Shown here: positions 9,204 through 17,304 of the stretch, one piece after another
Layout of the letters: every line of letters starts with the position of its first letter
Position numbering within the stretch: the first letter of the stretch is position 1
NCBI GenBank assembly: GCA_015231795.1
Contig: JADGAX010000003.1
Location: 124,001-188,000 of the forward strand
DNA length: 64,000 nt
From: Alphaproteobacteria bacterium
Lineage (GTDB): Bacteria > Pseudomonadota > Alphaproteobacteria > Rhodospirillales > WMHbin7
Direction of reading: 5' to 3'
Translations under genes and position numbers: made by a program
Notes under the pieces: model-generated
Seen by the model: only the letters and a program-made list of their open reading frames with translations
What the model was told of the DNA's origin: nothing
Databases searched by the model: none

Positions 9204-9760
9204 TGCGCCAACTGCCCAATCTGATCACCCTGCTGCGCTTGTTGGCCGTTCCCCTGACCGTCTGGTCGATCAATTCCGAAAACTATCATCTGGCCTTCTG
9301 GCTGTTCGCATCGGCGGCGGTCTCCGATGCGCTCGATGGCGCGTTGGCCCGCTGGCTGAAGGCCAGAACCACCATCGGCGCTTACCTCGATCCCCTGGCC
9401 GACAAGGCGTTGCTGATGGCGGTGTACATCACGCTGGGCTATCACGGCCAGATCCAGGACTGGTTGGTCATCATGATCGTGTCGCGTGACCTGCTGATCA
9501 TCGGGGGAGCCTTGCTGGTCGATTTGGTGACCGGGCGTTTGCGCATGGAGCCTTTGTTCGTCAGCAAGGTGAACACACTGGCCCAGATCCTGCTGGCCGG
9601 GTTGGTTCTGGGGGGGCTTGGCCACGATCTTGAAGAAGGCTTGTTGGCCTTGCAGCCGGTGTTGACTATGATCGTCGCCCTAACGACCCTGGCTTCCGGG
9701 GCGGTCTATCTCCTGGTTTGGGGTCGGCGGGTTGTTTCCGAGGAAGGTACGAAAACATGA
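9200..9760 (+). CDS. CDP-alcohol phosphatidyltransferase (PgsA/CrdA-type phospholipid synthase)
   Basis: The 186-residue integral membrane enzyme carries the full CDP-alcohol phosphotransferase signature D-x2-DG-x2-AR-x8-G-x3-D-x3-D, seen as DALDGALARW followed by TIGAYLDPLADK (about residues 40-65). Several hydrophobic segments fill the rest. The family makes phosphatidylglycerophosphate, cardiolipin or related lipids from CDP-diacylglycerol. The N-terminal PNLITLLRLLAVPL is typical of PgsA, which is the best guess, but substrate cannot be set from sequence. The ATG overlaps the DUF2066 stop and its TGA overlaps the next start, so it is translationally coupled on both sides. Confidence 0.87.
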   Translation: MMRQLPNLITLLRLLAVPLTVWSINSENYHLAFWLFASAAVSDALDGALARWLKARTTIGAYLDPLADKALLMAVYITLGYHGQIQDWLVIMIVSRDLLIIGGALLVDLVTGRLRMEPLFVSKVNTLAQILLAGLVLGGLGHDLEEGLLALQPVLTMIVALTTLASGAVYLLVWGRRVVSEEGTKT

Positions 9761-10830
9761 TGACGCGCCTGCAGATTCGTTTCTGGCTGATCGGCTTGGC
9801 CGTTTTCATAGGCCTGGTGTATTTGCTGCGCCCTGTTTTGCTGCCCTTCGTGGCGGGCATGGCGGCAGCCTATTTCCTCGACCCCATCGTTGACCGGCTC
9901 GAGCGCTACAGGCTTGGCCGTTCCCTGGCCACGGGCTTGGTCACCATCGGCTTTTTCGTGATCTTCGGCGGGGTCATCGCCCTGATGGTTCCCATGGTGC
10001 AAACCCAGGTGATGGATTTCGCCCACAAGGTGCCGGAATATGCCGAGGGGTTGCGCGACCGGTTGCGCCCCCTGGCTGAAACCTTGCTGGCCAACTTGAA
10101 TCCCGAGGATGTCGCCAAGCTGAAGGCGACGGCGGAAAGCTATGCGGGCACGATGGTGTCATGGATCATCACCGCCATCGGCAATGTGTTGACGGGCGGC
10201 ATGGCCTTGCTGTCGATCCTGTCGCTGCTGCTGATTACGCCGGTGGTTACCTTCTATCTGCTGCGCGATTGGGACAAGATGACCGCCAGGGTCGATAGCT
10301 GGCTGCCGCGCGATCACGCCGAGACCATCCGCGGACAATTACACGAAATCGATTCCACCCTGGCCGGTTTCGTGCGCGGCCAGGCTTTGGTCTGCACCGT
10401 TCTGGCCCTGTTTTACGGCGTCGGCTTTTCGCTGGCCGGTCTCGATCTGGGGCTGGTGGTCGGCATCGCGACGGGCATCGCCACCGTTGTTCCCTATCTG
10501 GGCGGCATTCTGGGCATGGTGCTCAGCGTCGGGTTGGCGCTGGCCCAGTTCTCGGACTGGATGCCGGTCGTCATCGTGGCGGCGGTTTCGCTGACCGGCC
10601 AAGTGATCGAAGGCTATGTCCTGACGCCCAATCTGGTCGGCGACCGCATCCGTCTGCATCCGGTGTGGATTCCCTTCGCCCTGCTGGCGGGCGGGGCCTT
10701 GTTCGGATTCCTGGGCGTGCTGCTGGCCGTGCCGGTGGCGGCGGTGATAGGCGTTCTCGTCCGCTTCTCGCTGGAGCGCTATCTGGCCAGCCCGGTTTAT
10801 CGCGGCAATTCCTCTACATCCGAAAAATGA
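9757..10830 (+). CDS. AI-2E/PerM family membrane transporter
   Basis: The 357-residue protein has two or three transmembrane helices at the N-terminus (residues 8-45 and about 55-75), a soluble helical insertion (about 85-135), and further membrane segments to about residue 350, the pattern of the PerM/YdiK (formerly AI-2 exporter) family. Family motifs include FVAGMAAAYFLDPIVDRLE near the N-terminus and TPNLVGDRIRLHPVWIPFAL near the C-terminus. Substrates of such proteins vary, including sodium/proton antiport, and are not predictable here. In alphaproteobacteria it often precedes hdaA, as here, with an ATGA overlap. GAGGAAGG precedes the start. Confidence 0.88.
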   Translation: MMTRLQIRFWLIGLAVFIGLVYLLRPVLLPFVAGMAAAYFLDPIVDRLERYRLGRSLATGLVTIGFFVIFGGVIALMVPMVQTQVMDFAHKVPEYAEGLRDRLRPLAETLLANLNPEDVAKLKATAESYAGTMVSWIITAIGNVLTGGMALLSILSLLLITPVVTFYLLRDWDKMTARVDSWLPRDHAETIRGQLHEIDSTLAGFVRGQALVCTVLALFYGVGFSLAGLDLGLVVGIATGIATVVPYLGGILGMVLSVGLALAQFSDWMPVVIVAAVSLTGQVIEGYVLTPNLVGDRIRLHPVWIPFALLAGGALFGFLGVLLAVPVAAVIGVLVRFSLERYLASPVYRGNSSTSEK

Positions 10831-11483
10831 CCCAGCTTGCCTTCCACCTGCCGCCCCAGCCGCAGATGGGGCGGGAAGATTTTCTGGAAGCGCCCTGCAA
10901 TGGCTTGGCGCTGTCTTGGATCGAGCGCTGGCCGGATTGGCCCGCCCAGGCGCTGGTTTTATGCGGCCCGGAAGGGTCGGGCAAGACGCATCTGGCCAAT
11001 ATCTTTGCCGCCAGGGCAGGGGCCGCGATCGTGCCCGCCGCCCGCTTCACGCAAAGCGATGTCCCGGCGCTGGAAGGCAAGTCGGTGGTGATCGAGGATT
11101 GCAAAGCCGATCTGCCCGAGCGTGCCCTGTTTCATCTGCTTAATCTGGCCAAGGAAAGCCAAGGCTTCGTGCTGCTGACGGCGCGCCAGCCGCAGGCGCG
11201 CTGGACGGTCGTCCTTCCCGATCTAAGATCGCGGCTGCTAGCGCTTCCCTTGGCGGAACTGAAAGCGCCCGACGACGCCTTGCTGACGGCGCTGCTGGCC
11301 AAGCTGTTCGCCGACCGCCAATTGCGCGTCGGGCCGGATGCGCTGGCGTATATTTTGGGGCGCATCGAGCGCAGTTTTGCCGCCGCCCACCGACTGGTCG
11401 GACAGATCGACGACAAGGCGCTGGCCGCCAAGCGTCCGGTGACCATTCCCCTGATTCGCGACATTCTGGAGTTGAACGCATGA
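10827..11483 (+). CDS. hdaA: HdaA, DnaA-related regulator of replication initiation
   Basis: The 218-residue protein is a short DnaA-like AAA+ protein lacking the DNA-binding domain IV of DnaA. It begins with a clamp-binding-like segment (TQLAFHLPPQPQMG); LAFHL fits a DnaN-binding motif. Walker A is GPEGSGKTHLAN and the Walker B region is SVVIEDC. Hda proteins bind the DNA polymerase sliding clamp and stimulate ATP hydrolysis by DnaA, preventing re-initiation. The position directly after a PerM-type gene is conserved in alphaproteobacteria. Both ends overlap neighbours by ATGA. Confidence 0.88.
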   Translation: MTQLAFHLPPQPQMGREDFLEAPCNGLALSWIERWPDWPAQALVLCGPEGSGKTHLANIFAARAGAAIVPAARFTQSDVPALEGKSVVIEDCKADLPERALFHLLNLAKESQGFVLLTARQPQARWTVVLPDLRSRLLALPLAELKAPDDALLTALLAKLFADRQLRVGPDALAYILGRIERSFAAAHRLVGQIDDKALAAKRPVTIPLIRDILELNA

Positions 11484-12262
11484 GCGAGATCGTCACCCTG
11501 GACCGCCACGCCGACGGCTCTGTCACGGTCGCCATCGACCGACCGGAACGCATGAACGCGCTGAACCTGGACGTCTGGCAGCGTTTGGGCGATCTGTTCT
11601 TGGACCTGTCGGCGGATAGCGGCGTGCGCGCCGTGGTGCTGCGCGGGGCGGGCGACAAGGCCTTTGCGCCGGGGGCAGATATCGAGGAATTCGATACCGT
11701 GCGCGCCACCGCCGCCCAGGCCCGAATCTATGACGACGTGATGCGCCGCGCCTTCAACGCCGTGTACGAATGCGCTCATCCCACCGTCGCCATGATCCAT
11801 GGCGCTTGCGTGGGCGGCGGACTTGAATTGGCCGCCTTGTGCGATCTGCGTCTGGCCGGGCGCTCGGCCCGCTTCGGCGTGCCGATCAACCGCATCTCGG
11901 TGGTCATGGGCTATCCCGAACTGATCGGCCTTAAGCGCCTGATCGGCCCGGCGCGCACGTTGGAAGTGCTGCTGGAAGCGCAAATCCTGGATGCCGAGAA
12001 AGCCCTGGCCTGGGGGTTGGTCAACCGCGTGGTCGAGGATGCGGCGCTGGAAGACGAGGTGAAGATTTGTCTGAAGCGCATTCTGGGCGGAGCGCCCCTG
12101 GCCAATCGCTGGCACAAGAAGTTCGTTCGCCGCCTTGATGATCCCAGCCCCATCAGCCAGGAAGAGATGGACGAATGTTACGAATTCCTGGCCACCAAGG
12201 ATTATGCCGAAGGGGTGAACGCCTTTAAATCCCGGCGCAAACCGGAATTCAAGGGAGAATAG
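11480..12262 (+). CDS. Enoyl-CoA hydratase/isomerase (crotonase) family protein
   Basis: The 260-residue protein has the crotonase fold markers: the first oxyanion-hole region KAFAPGADIEEF and the second HGACVGGGLELAALCDLRLAG. A C-terminal helical part follows with AWGLVNRVVED. The segment that in classical hydratases reads FGxPE...GGTQRL reads FGVPINR...LIGLKRL here, so the first catalytic glutamate may be absent and the exact reaction is uncertain. Its ATG overlaps the hdaA stop, putting it last in the operon. Candidate roles are beta-oxidation, PHA metabolism or another CoA-thioester reaction. Confidence 0.85.
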   Translation: MSEIVTLDRHADGSVTVAIDRPERMNALNLDVWQRLGDLFLDLSADSGVRAVVLRGAGDKAFAPGADIEEFDTVRATAAQARIYDDVMRRAFNAVYECAHPTVAMIHGACVGGGLELAALCDLRLAGRSARFGVPINRISVVMGYPELIGLKRLIGPARTLEVLLEAQILDAEKALAWGLVNRVVEDAALEDEVKICLKRILGGAPLANRWHKKFVRRLDDPSPISQEEMDECYEFLATKDYAEGVNAFKSRRKPEFKGE

Positions 12263-12273
12263 CGCGCCACCTA

Positions 12274-12933
12274 CTACCTCATCAGAGCCAGTTTCTCGAT
12301 CTCGCAGGCAGGCCCGTCAGACTGGGGCGTGTACAAGGCCACATAGGCGATGCGGCTGTTCAGCGTGTTGATGTCGGGCCAAGCCAGCCGATGCAACTCG
12401 GCTATGTCAAGCGTCGCTTCGCGCCAGTTGCCATCGCTGGCTCCGCCCTGGGCGATGAAGAAGGCAGCGTTTCCCTTGCGCTCTAGCCGCCCTGTTTGTC
12501 CGGCTTCGCCGCTCCAGGCCACGATCAATCGCCGCTCGGCGCTGCCTGTCTTGAATCCCACCGCCAGATGCAGGCGGGCATAGCCGCCAGCCGGTGGGCC
12601 GGACTCGACGCGCCAGCGCCAAGTCAGATAGGGCGACGACAGCAGCAGGCTGTCCACCTCGCGCCTGAGCGACGCCGCCTCGCTCAGGCTGGTGCGCAAA
12701 GCGCCGGAGGGCAGGATGGAAAAAGCCTTGGCGTTCTCGCTGATCCAGCCGTGCTCGGCGGCGGCCTGACTGTCTGAAAGAGCCAGCGCGGGATCGGCGT
12801 CCAAGATGGGCAGCCAGCCTTCCGGGCCGGGCGATGCGGGCACGGCGGTTTGGGCGCATCCTTGAATCAAAAGGGCTTGAATCAAAAGGGCCATCAGCAG
12901 GGCCATCGCCGCCACGGGCTTGCCCCGGCTCAT
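12274..12933 (-). CDS. DUF3047 lipoprotein
   Basis: The 219-residue protein has an N-terminal hydrophobic stretch ending at Cys26 (LLIQGC), a likely but slightly atypical lipobox. The body has DUF3047 features: YLTWRWRVE, LHLAVGFKTG, RRLIVAWSGE and a C-terminal part with YVALYTPQSDGPACEIEKL. The function of DUF3047 is unknown. The gene follows an M48 protease gene with an ATGA overlap and ends 11 bases from the convergent crotonase gene. An exact 15-base tandem duplication falls inside the signal-peptide region and repeats ALLIQ. Confidence 0.72.
   Translation of the reverse strand: MSRGKPVAAMALLMALLIQALLIQGCAQTAVPASPGPEGWLPILDADPALALSDSQAAAEHGWISENAKAFSILPSGALRTSLSEAASLRREVDSLLLSSPYLTWRWRVESGPPAGGYARLHLAVGFKTGSAERRLIVAWSGEAGQTGRLERKGNAAFFIAQGGASDGNWREATLDIAELHRLAWPDINTLNSRIAYVALYTPQSDGPACEIEKLALMR
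12861..12890. repeat. Exact 15-bp tandem duplication in a signal-peptide coding region
   Basis: The unit cttgaatcaaaaggg occurs twice back to back (12861-12875 and 12876-12890). It is in frame in the DUF3047 lipoprotein gene (minus strand) and adds five residues to the hydrophobic core of its signal peptide. Copy-number change would lengthen or shorten the core without a frameshift. Confidence 0.97.
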
Positions 12934-14282
12934 TTCTTTTTCCTTTTTTTGGCTTGCTGGGTCTGGATGTCGCTTTTCAGGTCTTGAACGGCCAGCCAAG
13001 GTGGCGAGCCGCGCGCCAGCAGCTTGTCGGCTTGATCTGCATGATGGCTGGCCTCGGCCAGCTTGCCCGACAGAAAGGCGTATTCGGCCATGGCATAGGC
13101 GGTCATGCCCTGGTTGCCGCTGCGCCCATAGGCCACCGACATCAGGCGCCAAGCCAGGGCATTGTCCTTTTCCTTGGTCAGGGCCTGTTGAAGGTGGCGC
13201 GAGGCCTCGGGCAGAAGGGAGTCGTCGTTCATCTCGATCTGGGCCTGAGCTAGGCTGACCAGGATCAAGGGGGCTTCCGGCATCAGCCTTGCAGCATGGA
13301 CCAAGGCGTCCTTGGCTTCGGCGATGCGCCCGTTCTCGAACAAGAACTGCCCCTTCAATTCATAAAAATAGGCGTCGTTGGGATATTCCTTGATCAGGCC
13401 GTCGATCAGGGGCAGGGCATTGGCCAGATCGGGCTTGCGGTAATAGGCGATGGCGCGGGCCATGCGGGCCTCGATAGAGGTGTCGTCGGCCTTGTAGCGC
13501 GACAGCGTGCGCACCGGCGCCTCGATGAAGGCGAACAGCTTGGCCTGCATGCGCCTGAACATCAGGGCATATTCGGGGCGCAGGGGCGTGTCGGTATATT
13601 GCGATTTCTCGACCTGCTCGCGCAGAAAGGACACGCGCTCCTGGGAAATCGGATGGGTGCGCACATAAGGGTCCTGGCGCTCGGTCATCCACAATTCCTG
13701 CTGGCCCAGGATTTCCATGAATTCGAGAAAGCCCTTGGCCGACTGCTGGGTGCGGTTCAGGTAGGTGATGCCCGCCTGATCGGCGGAAGATTCCTGGCCG
13801 CGAGAGAAGGTCAGCAAATTCTTGAGCGCTACGTCCTGACCGCCCATCACGACGGCTGTTCCAACGTCAGCGCGACCTGACAGAACGCCCGCGGCGACGC
13901 CCAGCACGGTGGCGATGATGGCTTCGTTCGAGGCGTCCTCGAAGGCTTGCTGCAGGCGGGCCAGATGGCCGCCTGCGATATGGCCGGTCTCGTGGGCCAT
14001 GACGCCGATGACTTGGCTTGCGCTCTGGGCGCGCAGCAACAAGCCGGTATGCAGGAACATTTTCTGTCCGCCAGCTACAAAGGCGTTCAGGCTCTTTTCG
14101 TTAACGATATGAACTTCGAAGGCATTCGGGTCCAGGCCGGCCGCCTCCAACAGTGGCGTCTCGAAGGCGCGGATGGTATTTTCCACCTCGGTGTCGCGAA
14201 TCAGGCTCGCGGCGCCGGCAGGGGACGCAGCCGCGGCCAGAAGACTCATGCAGATTAGGAAAAGGCGAAAGATGATGCGCAA
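12930..14282 (-). CDS. Periplasmic M48 metalloprotease with TPR region (BepA-like)
   Basis: The 450-residue protein has a signal peptide (residues 1-25) and an M48 zinc protease domain with HETGH (97-101) and the downstream GQESSADQAG that supplies the third zinc ligand. The C-terminal half contains TPR-like helices (LIKEYPNDAYFYELKGQFLFENG and similar) and a lysine-rich tail. BepA-type proteins work in outer-membrane protein quality control. The start is a TTG at 14282. It lies opposite, and overlaps by 11 bases, the ATG of the divergent GGT-like gene, so each promoter must lie inside the other gene. A later Met12 is an alternative start but would leave a shorter signal. The DUF3047 gene follows with ATGA. 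Confidence 0.9.
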   Translation of the reverse strand: MRIIFRLFLICMSLLAAAASPAGAASLIRDTEVENTIRAFETPLLEAAGLDPNAFEVHIVNEKSLNAFVAGGQKMFLHTGLLLRAQSASQVIGVMAHETGHIAGGHLARLQQAFEDASNEAIIATVLGVAAGVLSGRADVGTAVVMGGQDVALKNLLTFSRGQESSADQAGITYLNRTQQSAKGFLEFMEILGQQELWMTERQDPYVRTHPISQERVSFLREQVEKSQYTDTPLRPEYALMFRRMQAKLFAFIEAPVRTLSRYKADDTSIEARMARAIAYYRKPDLANALPLIDGLIKEYPNDAYFYELKGQFLFENGRIAEAKDALVHAARLMPEAPLILVSLAQAQIEMNDDSLLPEASRHLQQALTKEKDNALAWRLMSVAYGRSGNQGMTAYAMAEYAFLSGKLAEASHHADQADKLLARGSPPWLAVQDLKSDIQTQQAKKRKKK

Positions 14283-15621
14283 GGCAGAAGTTCCAACCGT
14301 TCCCCAGGAAGGTAGTGCCCCCTGGCTGGTCCGTCAATGCAGGGCGGCCGGGCTGATGCTGGGCCTGACGGGAGCGTTGTCGGCCTGCGATCCCGGCGTC
14401 GCTCCGGGCACCATCGGCCATGTGCAGGGTTTTGCGGGCATCATCGCCTCGGACGAGCCGCAATCGGTGCTGGTGGCGCGCGACATTCTGTCTTCCGGCG
14501 GCACGGCGGCCGATGCGGCCATCGCCATGTATTTCGCCATGTCCGTCACCTTGCCCTCGCGGGTCGGCATGGCGGGCCAGGGCGCTTGTCTGGTTCACAA
14601 CCCCAAGGACAAAAAGAAGGAATCGACGACGGAATCGCTGATTTTCATTCCTCAGTCGCCTGCCGCCGTGGCGGCGCCGCGCGCCATGTTCGCCCTGCAC
14701 GCCAAGTATGGCCGCCTGCGTTGGGAGGCCTTGATCGGCCCGGCGGAAGGCATGGCCCGCCTGGGCGCACCGGTTTCCAGAGCCTTGGCCAGCGATCTGG
14801 CGCTTGAGGGCGAGCGGCTGCTGGCCGATCCCAATTTGCGCAAGATCTTCGCCAGACCCGACGGCAGGTTGGCGGGCGAGGGGGATGCGGTCAAGAATAT
14901 CAACCTGTCCTCGTTCATGGCCCGTTTGAGAGCCAGGGGACCTGCCGATCTGTACACCGGGAATCTGGCTCGCGAACTGAGCGAGGCGGCAGGCGAAGCC
15001 GGTCTGGCCCTGACGCCCGAAGAAATGCGCAATGTGAAAGTGACGTTCGGGCCGACCCTGGGCGTCAAGTTCGGCAATCTGACCGCCCATTTCCCGCCCG
15101 AGCCGGCCAGCGGCGGCGCCGAAGAGGCCCGCTTGTGGCGGCAAGTCGTTCAAAAGCAGCCTTATGAACAGCCTTTTTCTCAGGAAAGCGCTTCGGGCGC
15201 CGGATTCATGGTGGCTGACCGTGACGGCCAAGCGGTGGTCTGCGCCACATCGATGGGCGGATTGTTCGGCAACCGCAAATCAATTCCCGGTCTGGGATTG
15301 ATTCTGGCGTCCGGGCAGGTCGCCAAGACCAGCCTGGGACCGATGCTGGTGGTGGCGCACAATGTCACCGAGTTCCGCTATGCCATGACCTCGGCGGGCG
15401 GCCAGCCCGGCGTGATGGGGCTGATGAAGGCGGCGTCGATGGCAATTTTGGAAGAACGCCCCCTGGTCGATGCCGTCAAATCGGTGGCGGGGCGGCGATT
15501 GGTGGCGATCGGCTGTCCGCAGGGACTGCCGCCGCATCCCGATTCCTGCCAGTTGGCCGTCGATCCGGAAGGCTTCGGCTATGGGCTGGGCGTCGGCTCC
15601 AAGGAGAAGGAATGGTTCTGA
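14272..15621 (+). CDS. Gamma-glutamyltransferase-like lipoprotein, usual Thr nucleophile not found
   Basis: The 449-residue protein has a basic N-terminus, a hydrophobic stretch and a lipobox GALSAC (Cys39), so it is probably a lipoprotein. The body resembles the gamma-glutamyltranspeptidase family: GFAGIIASDEPQSVLVARDIL, SSGGTAADAAIAM, and a C-terminal part with VADRDGQAVVCATSM and PGLGLILAS. In active enzymes the chain is cut before a Thr in T-T-H-[FY]-S-V-V-D; here the aligned segment reads SASGAGFMVAD, with no Thr. It may be inactive, use a Ser, or have another role. Two adjacent ATGs (14272, 14275) follow AGGAAAAGG. Its 3' end overlaps the aminotransferase by 10 bases. Confidence 0.72.
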   Translation: MMRKAEVPTVPQEGSAPWLVRQCRAAGLMLGLTGALSACDPGVAPGTIGHVQGFAGIIASDEPQSVLVARDILSSGGTAADAAIAMYFAMSVTLPSRVGMAGQGACLVHNPKDKKKESTTESLIFIPQSPAAVAAPRAMFALHAKYGRLRWEALIGPAEGMARLGAPVSRALASDLALEGERLLADPNLRKIFARPDGRLAGEGDAVKNINLSSFMARLRARGPADLYTGNLARELSEAAGEAGLALTPEEMRNVKVTFGPTLGVKFGNLTAHFPPEPASGGAEEARLWRQVVQKQPYEQPFSQESASGAGFMVADRDGQAVVCATSMGGLFGNRKSIPGLGLILASGQVAKTSLGPMLVVAHNVTEFRYAMTSAGGQPGVMGLMKAASMAILEERPLVDAVKSVAGRRLVAIGCPQGLPPHPDSCQLAVDPEGFGYGLGVGSKEKEWF

Positions 15622-16781
15622 AGGTTTCGAGGCGCGGCCAAGTCCCGCCCTTCATCGTCATGGACGTCATGCGCGAGGCCGCCCTTCGGGTGGCTTCGGG
15701 CAAGGATGTGGTTCATCTCGAAGTTGGGCAGCCGGGTGGGCGTCCGCCCAGGGCCGTGCTGGAAGCCGCCAAGCGGGCGCTTGAAGATGACAGCGAAACG
15801 CTGGGCTATACGCTGGCCTTGGGCCATCAGGGACTGCGCGAGCGCATCGCCCGCTTCTACAAGGAAAGCCACCGGATCAAGATCGACGCTGATCGTGTAG
15901 TGGTCACCACCGGCTCGTCGGGCGCTTTCCTGCTGGCCTTTCTGGCCGCCTTCGAGGCGGGCGACCGCGTGGCGCTGGCGGCCCCCGGCTACCCGGCCTA
16001 TCGCAACATCCTGACCGCCTTGGGCTGCGAGGTGGTGACGATCCCCGTCGATGGCGCCACCCATTTCCATCCCACGCCCGCCCATCTGGAAGCGTTGGAT
16101 CGTCCGGTCGATGGCTTGATCGTCGCCAGCCCCTCGAATCCCACCGGCAGCATGCTAAGCCCCCACGCCCTGAAGGCGCTGGCTGAATGGTGCCATGGGA
16201 AGGGCGTGCGGTTGGTTTCCGATGAAATCTATCACGGCATCGTTTACGGCGAACCCGCCGCCACGGCGCTTGGCTTTTCGGACAGCGCCATCGTGGTCAA
16301 CAGTTTCTCGAAATATTATGCCCTGACCGGCTGGCGCCTGGGTTGGATGGTGGTTCCGCCGGAACTTGTGCGTTCGGTCGAATGCCTGGCCCAGAACTTG
16401 ACCATAGCACCCCCCACGCTTTCGCAGATATCGGCCATGGCCGTTTTCGACGCCACTGGCGAACTGGACGCCCGCGTCGCTGGCTACGCCGCCAACCGCG
16501 CCCTGCTCTTGGATCGTTTGCCAGCCCTGGGTTTCGACAAGCTGGCGCCCGCCGATGGCGCGTTCTACCTGTATGCCGATATCGGCCATCTGACCAATGA
16601 CAGCCCGCAATTTTGCAAGCGTATCTTAGCGGAATGCGGGGTTGCCTTGACGCCCGGAACCGATTTCGATCCCTTGCGCGGGCATTTGAGTGTACGCTTC
16701 TCGTTGGCCGGACCGATGTCCGACATGGAAGAGGCCGTCCGCCGACTGGCCCGCGTCCCTCTGCAATCGATAAGGAGTTGA
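15612..16781 (+). CDS. PLP-dependent class I/II aminotransferase
   Basis: The 389-residue enzyme is a fold-type I aminotransferase. Visible elements are SPSNPTG (Asn176), SDEIYHGI (Asp204, binds the PLP ring nitrogen), VVNSFSKYYALTGWRLGW with the PLP lysine Lys234, and the conserved Arg near the C-terminus in the GHLSVRFSL region. The substrate could be aspartate, an aromatic amino acid or another and is not determined. The AAGGAGAAGGA ribosome-binding site lies inside the end of the preceding GGT-like gene; both genes probably form one transcript with ubiK. Confidence 0.9.
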   Translation: MVLKVSRRGQVPPFIVMDVMREAALRVASGKDVVHLEVGQPGGRPPRAVLEAAKRALEDDSETLGYTLALGHQGLRERIARFYKESHRIKIDADRVVVTTGSSGAFLLAFLAAFEAGDRVALAAPGYPAYRNILTALGCEVVTIPVDGATHFHPTPAHLEALDRPVDGLIVASPSNPTGSMLSPHALKALAEWCHGKGVRLVSDEIYHGIVYGEPAATALGFSDSAIVVNSFSKYYALTGWRLGWMVVPPELVRSVECLAQNLTIAPPTLSQISAMAVFDATGELDARVAGYAANRALLLDRLPALGFDKLAPADGAFYLYADIGHLTNDSPQFCKRILAECGVALTPGTDFDPLRGHLSVRFSLAGPMSDMEEAVRRLARVPLQSIRS

Positions 16782-16784
16782 TCC

Positions 16785-17096
16785 ATGGTGACCCGTCCCG
16801 ACATTGCCAAGGAACTGACCAAGGCCGCGCATGACGCCTTGGGCGCGCTTTCGGGCCTGAAGACCGAAGCCGAGACCTTCGCCAAGGCCAAGCTGGAGCG
16901 TTTGCTGGCCGAGATGAAGCTGGTGACGCAAGACGAATTCGACGCCGTGCGCGCCATGGCTGCCAAAGCCAGGGCGGAACAAGAATCGCTGGCCGAACGC
17001 GTTGCGGTTTTGGAAGCAAAACTGGGCATCGAAGCCCCTGTCGCCAAGCCGAAACCGGCGCGCAAGAAACCCGCCAAACCCGACTCGGCGGCATGA
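16785..17096 (+). CDS. ubiK: UbiK/BMFP accessory factor (YqiC family)
   Basis: The 103-residue protein has an N-terminal helix, then a long amphipathic helix ending in a coiled coil (AEQESLAERVAVLEAKLG), and a Lys/Pro/Ala tail. This is the shape of the BMFP/UbiK family, whose E. coli member helps ubiquinone synthesis under oxygen and whose homologues have membrane-fusogenic activity. AAGGAG precedes the ATG, which starts three bases after the aminotransferase stop. A lysine-rich tail (KPARKKPAK) may contact acidic lipids. The family call is reasonably clear; the physiological role here is inferred. Confidence 0.8.
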   Translation: MVTRPDIAKELTKAAHDALGALSGLKTEAETFAKAKLERLLAEMKLVTQDEFDAVRAMAAKARAEQESLAERVAVLEAKLGIEAPVAKPKPARKKPAKPDSAA

Positions 17097-17106
17097 AAAA
17101 CGTTGC

Positions 17107-17201
17107 GACTCTCGAGAGACGCTGGCGCGACTCCTTGATGCGCGGATGCGATTTTCCGAGTCTTTTCAAGGCTTGCTGAATCAGGCGGAATCGCACGACT
17201 C
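17107..17201. promoter_or_regulatory. Cluster of six GANTC (CcrM-type methylation) sites
   Basis: GANTC occurs at 17107, 17129, 17158, 17178, 17188 and 17197, six times in 95 bases, against roughly one in 256 expected for a random sequence. It fills the gap between ubiK and ybjN. In alphaproteobacteria GANTC is methylated by CcrM, and its methylation state can control cell-cycle promoters. The two rightmost flanking sequences also form an imperfect hairpin (GCGGAATC / GACTCCGC). Confidence 0.8.
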
Positions 17202-17242
17202 CGCATTTACCTTTTGTTAGTTCTCTCTGGCTAGCGTTTGTG

Positions 17243-17271
17243 TTGACACTGGCTTGGCTTCACAACATGTT
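17243..17271 (+). promoter_or_regulatory. Likely sigma-70 promoter of ybjN
   Basis: TTGACA (17243-17248) is followed after 17 bases by CATGTT (17266-17271), a good -35 and a weak -10. It lies just after the GANTC cluster and 33 bases before the ybjN ATG. Confidence 0.5.
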
Positions 17272-17304
17272 GGTGCCAGCCTGCTAGGCGGGGAGAACAG
17301 AGGC

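Noticed and set aside
14272-14282. A start-codon error for the M48 protease or GGT-like gene because of the 11-base overlap
   Set aside because: Both starts give sound signal sequences. Later alternatives exist for the protease but shorten its signal peptide.
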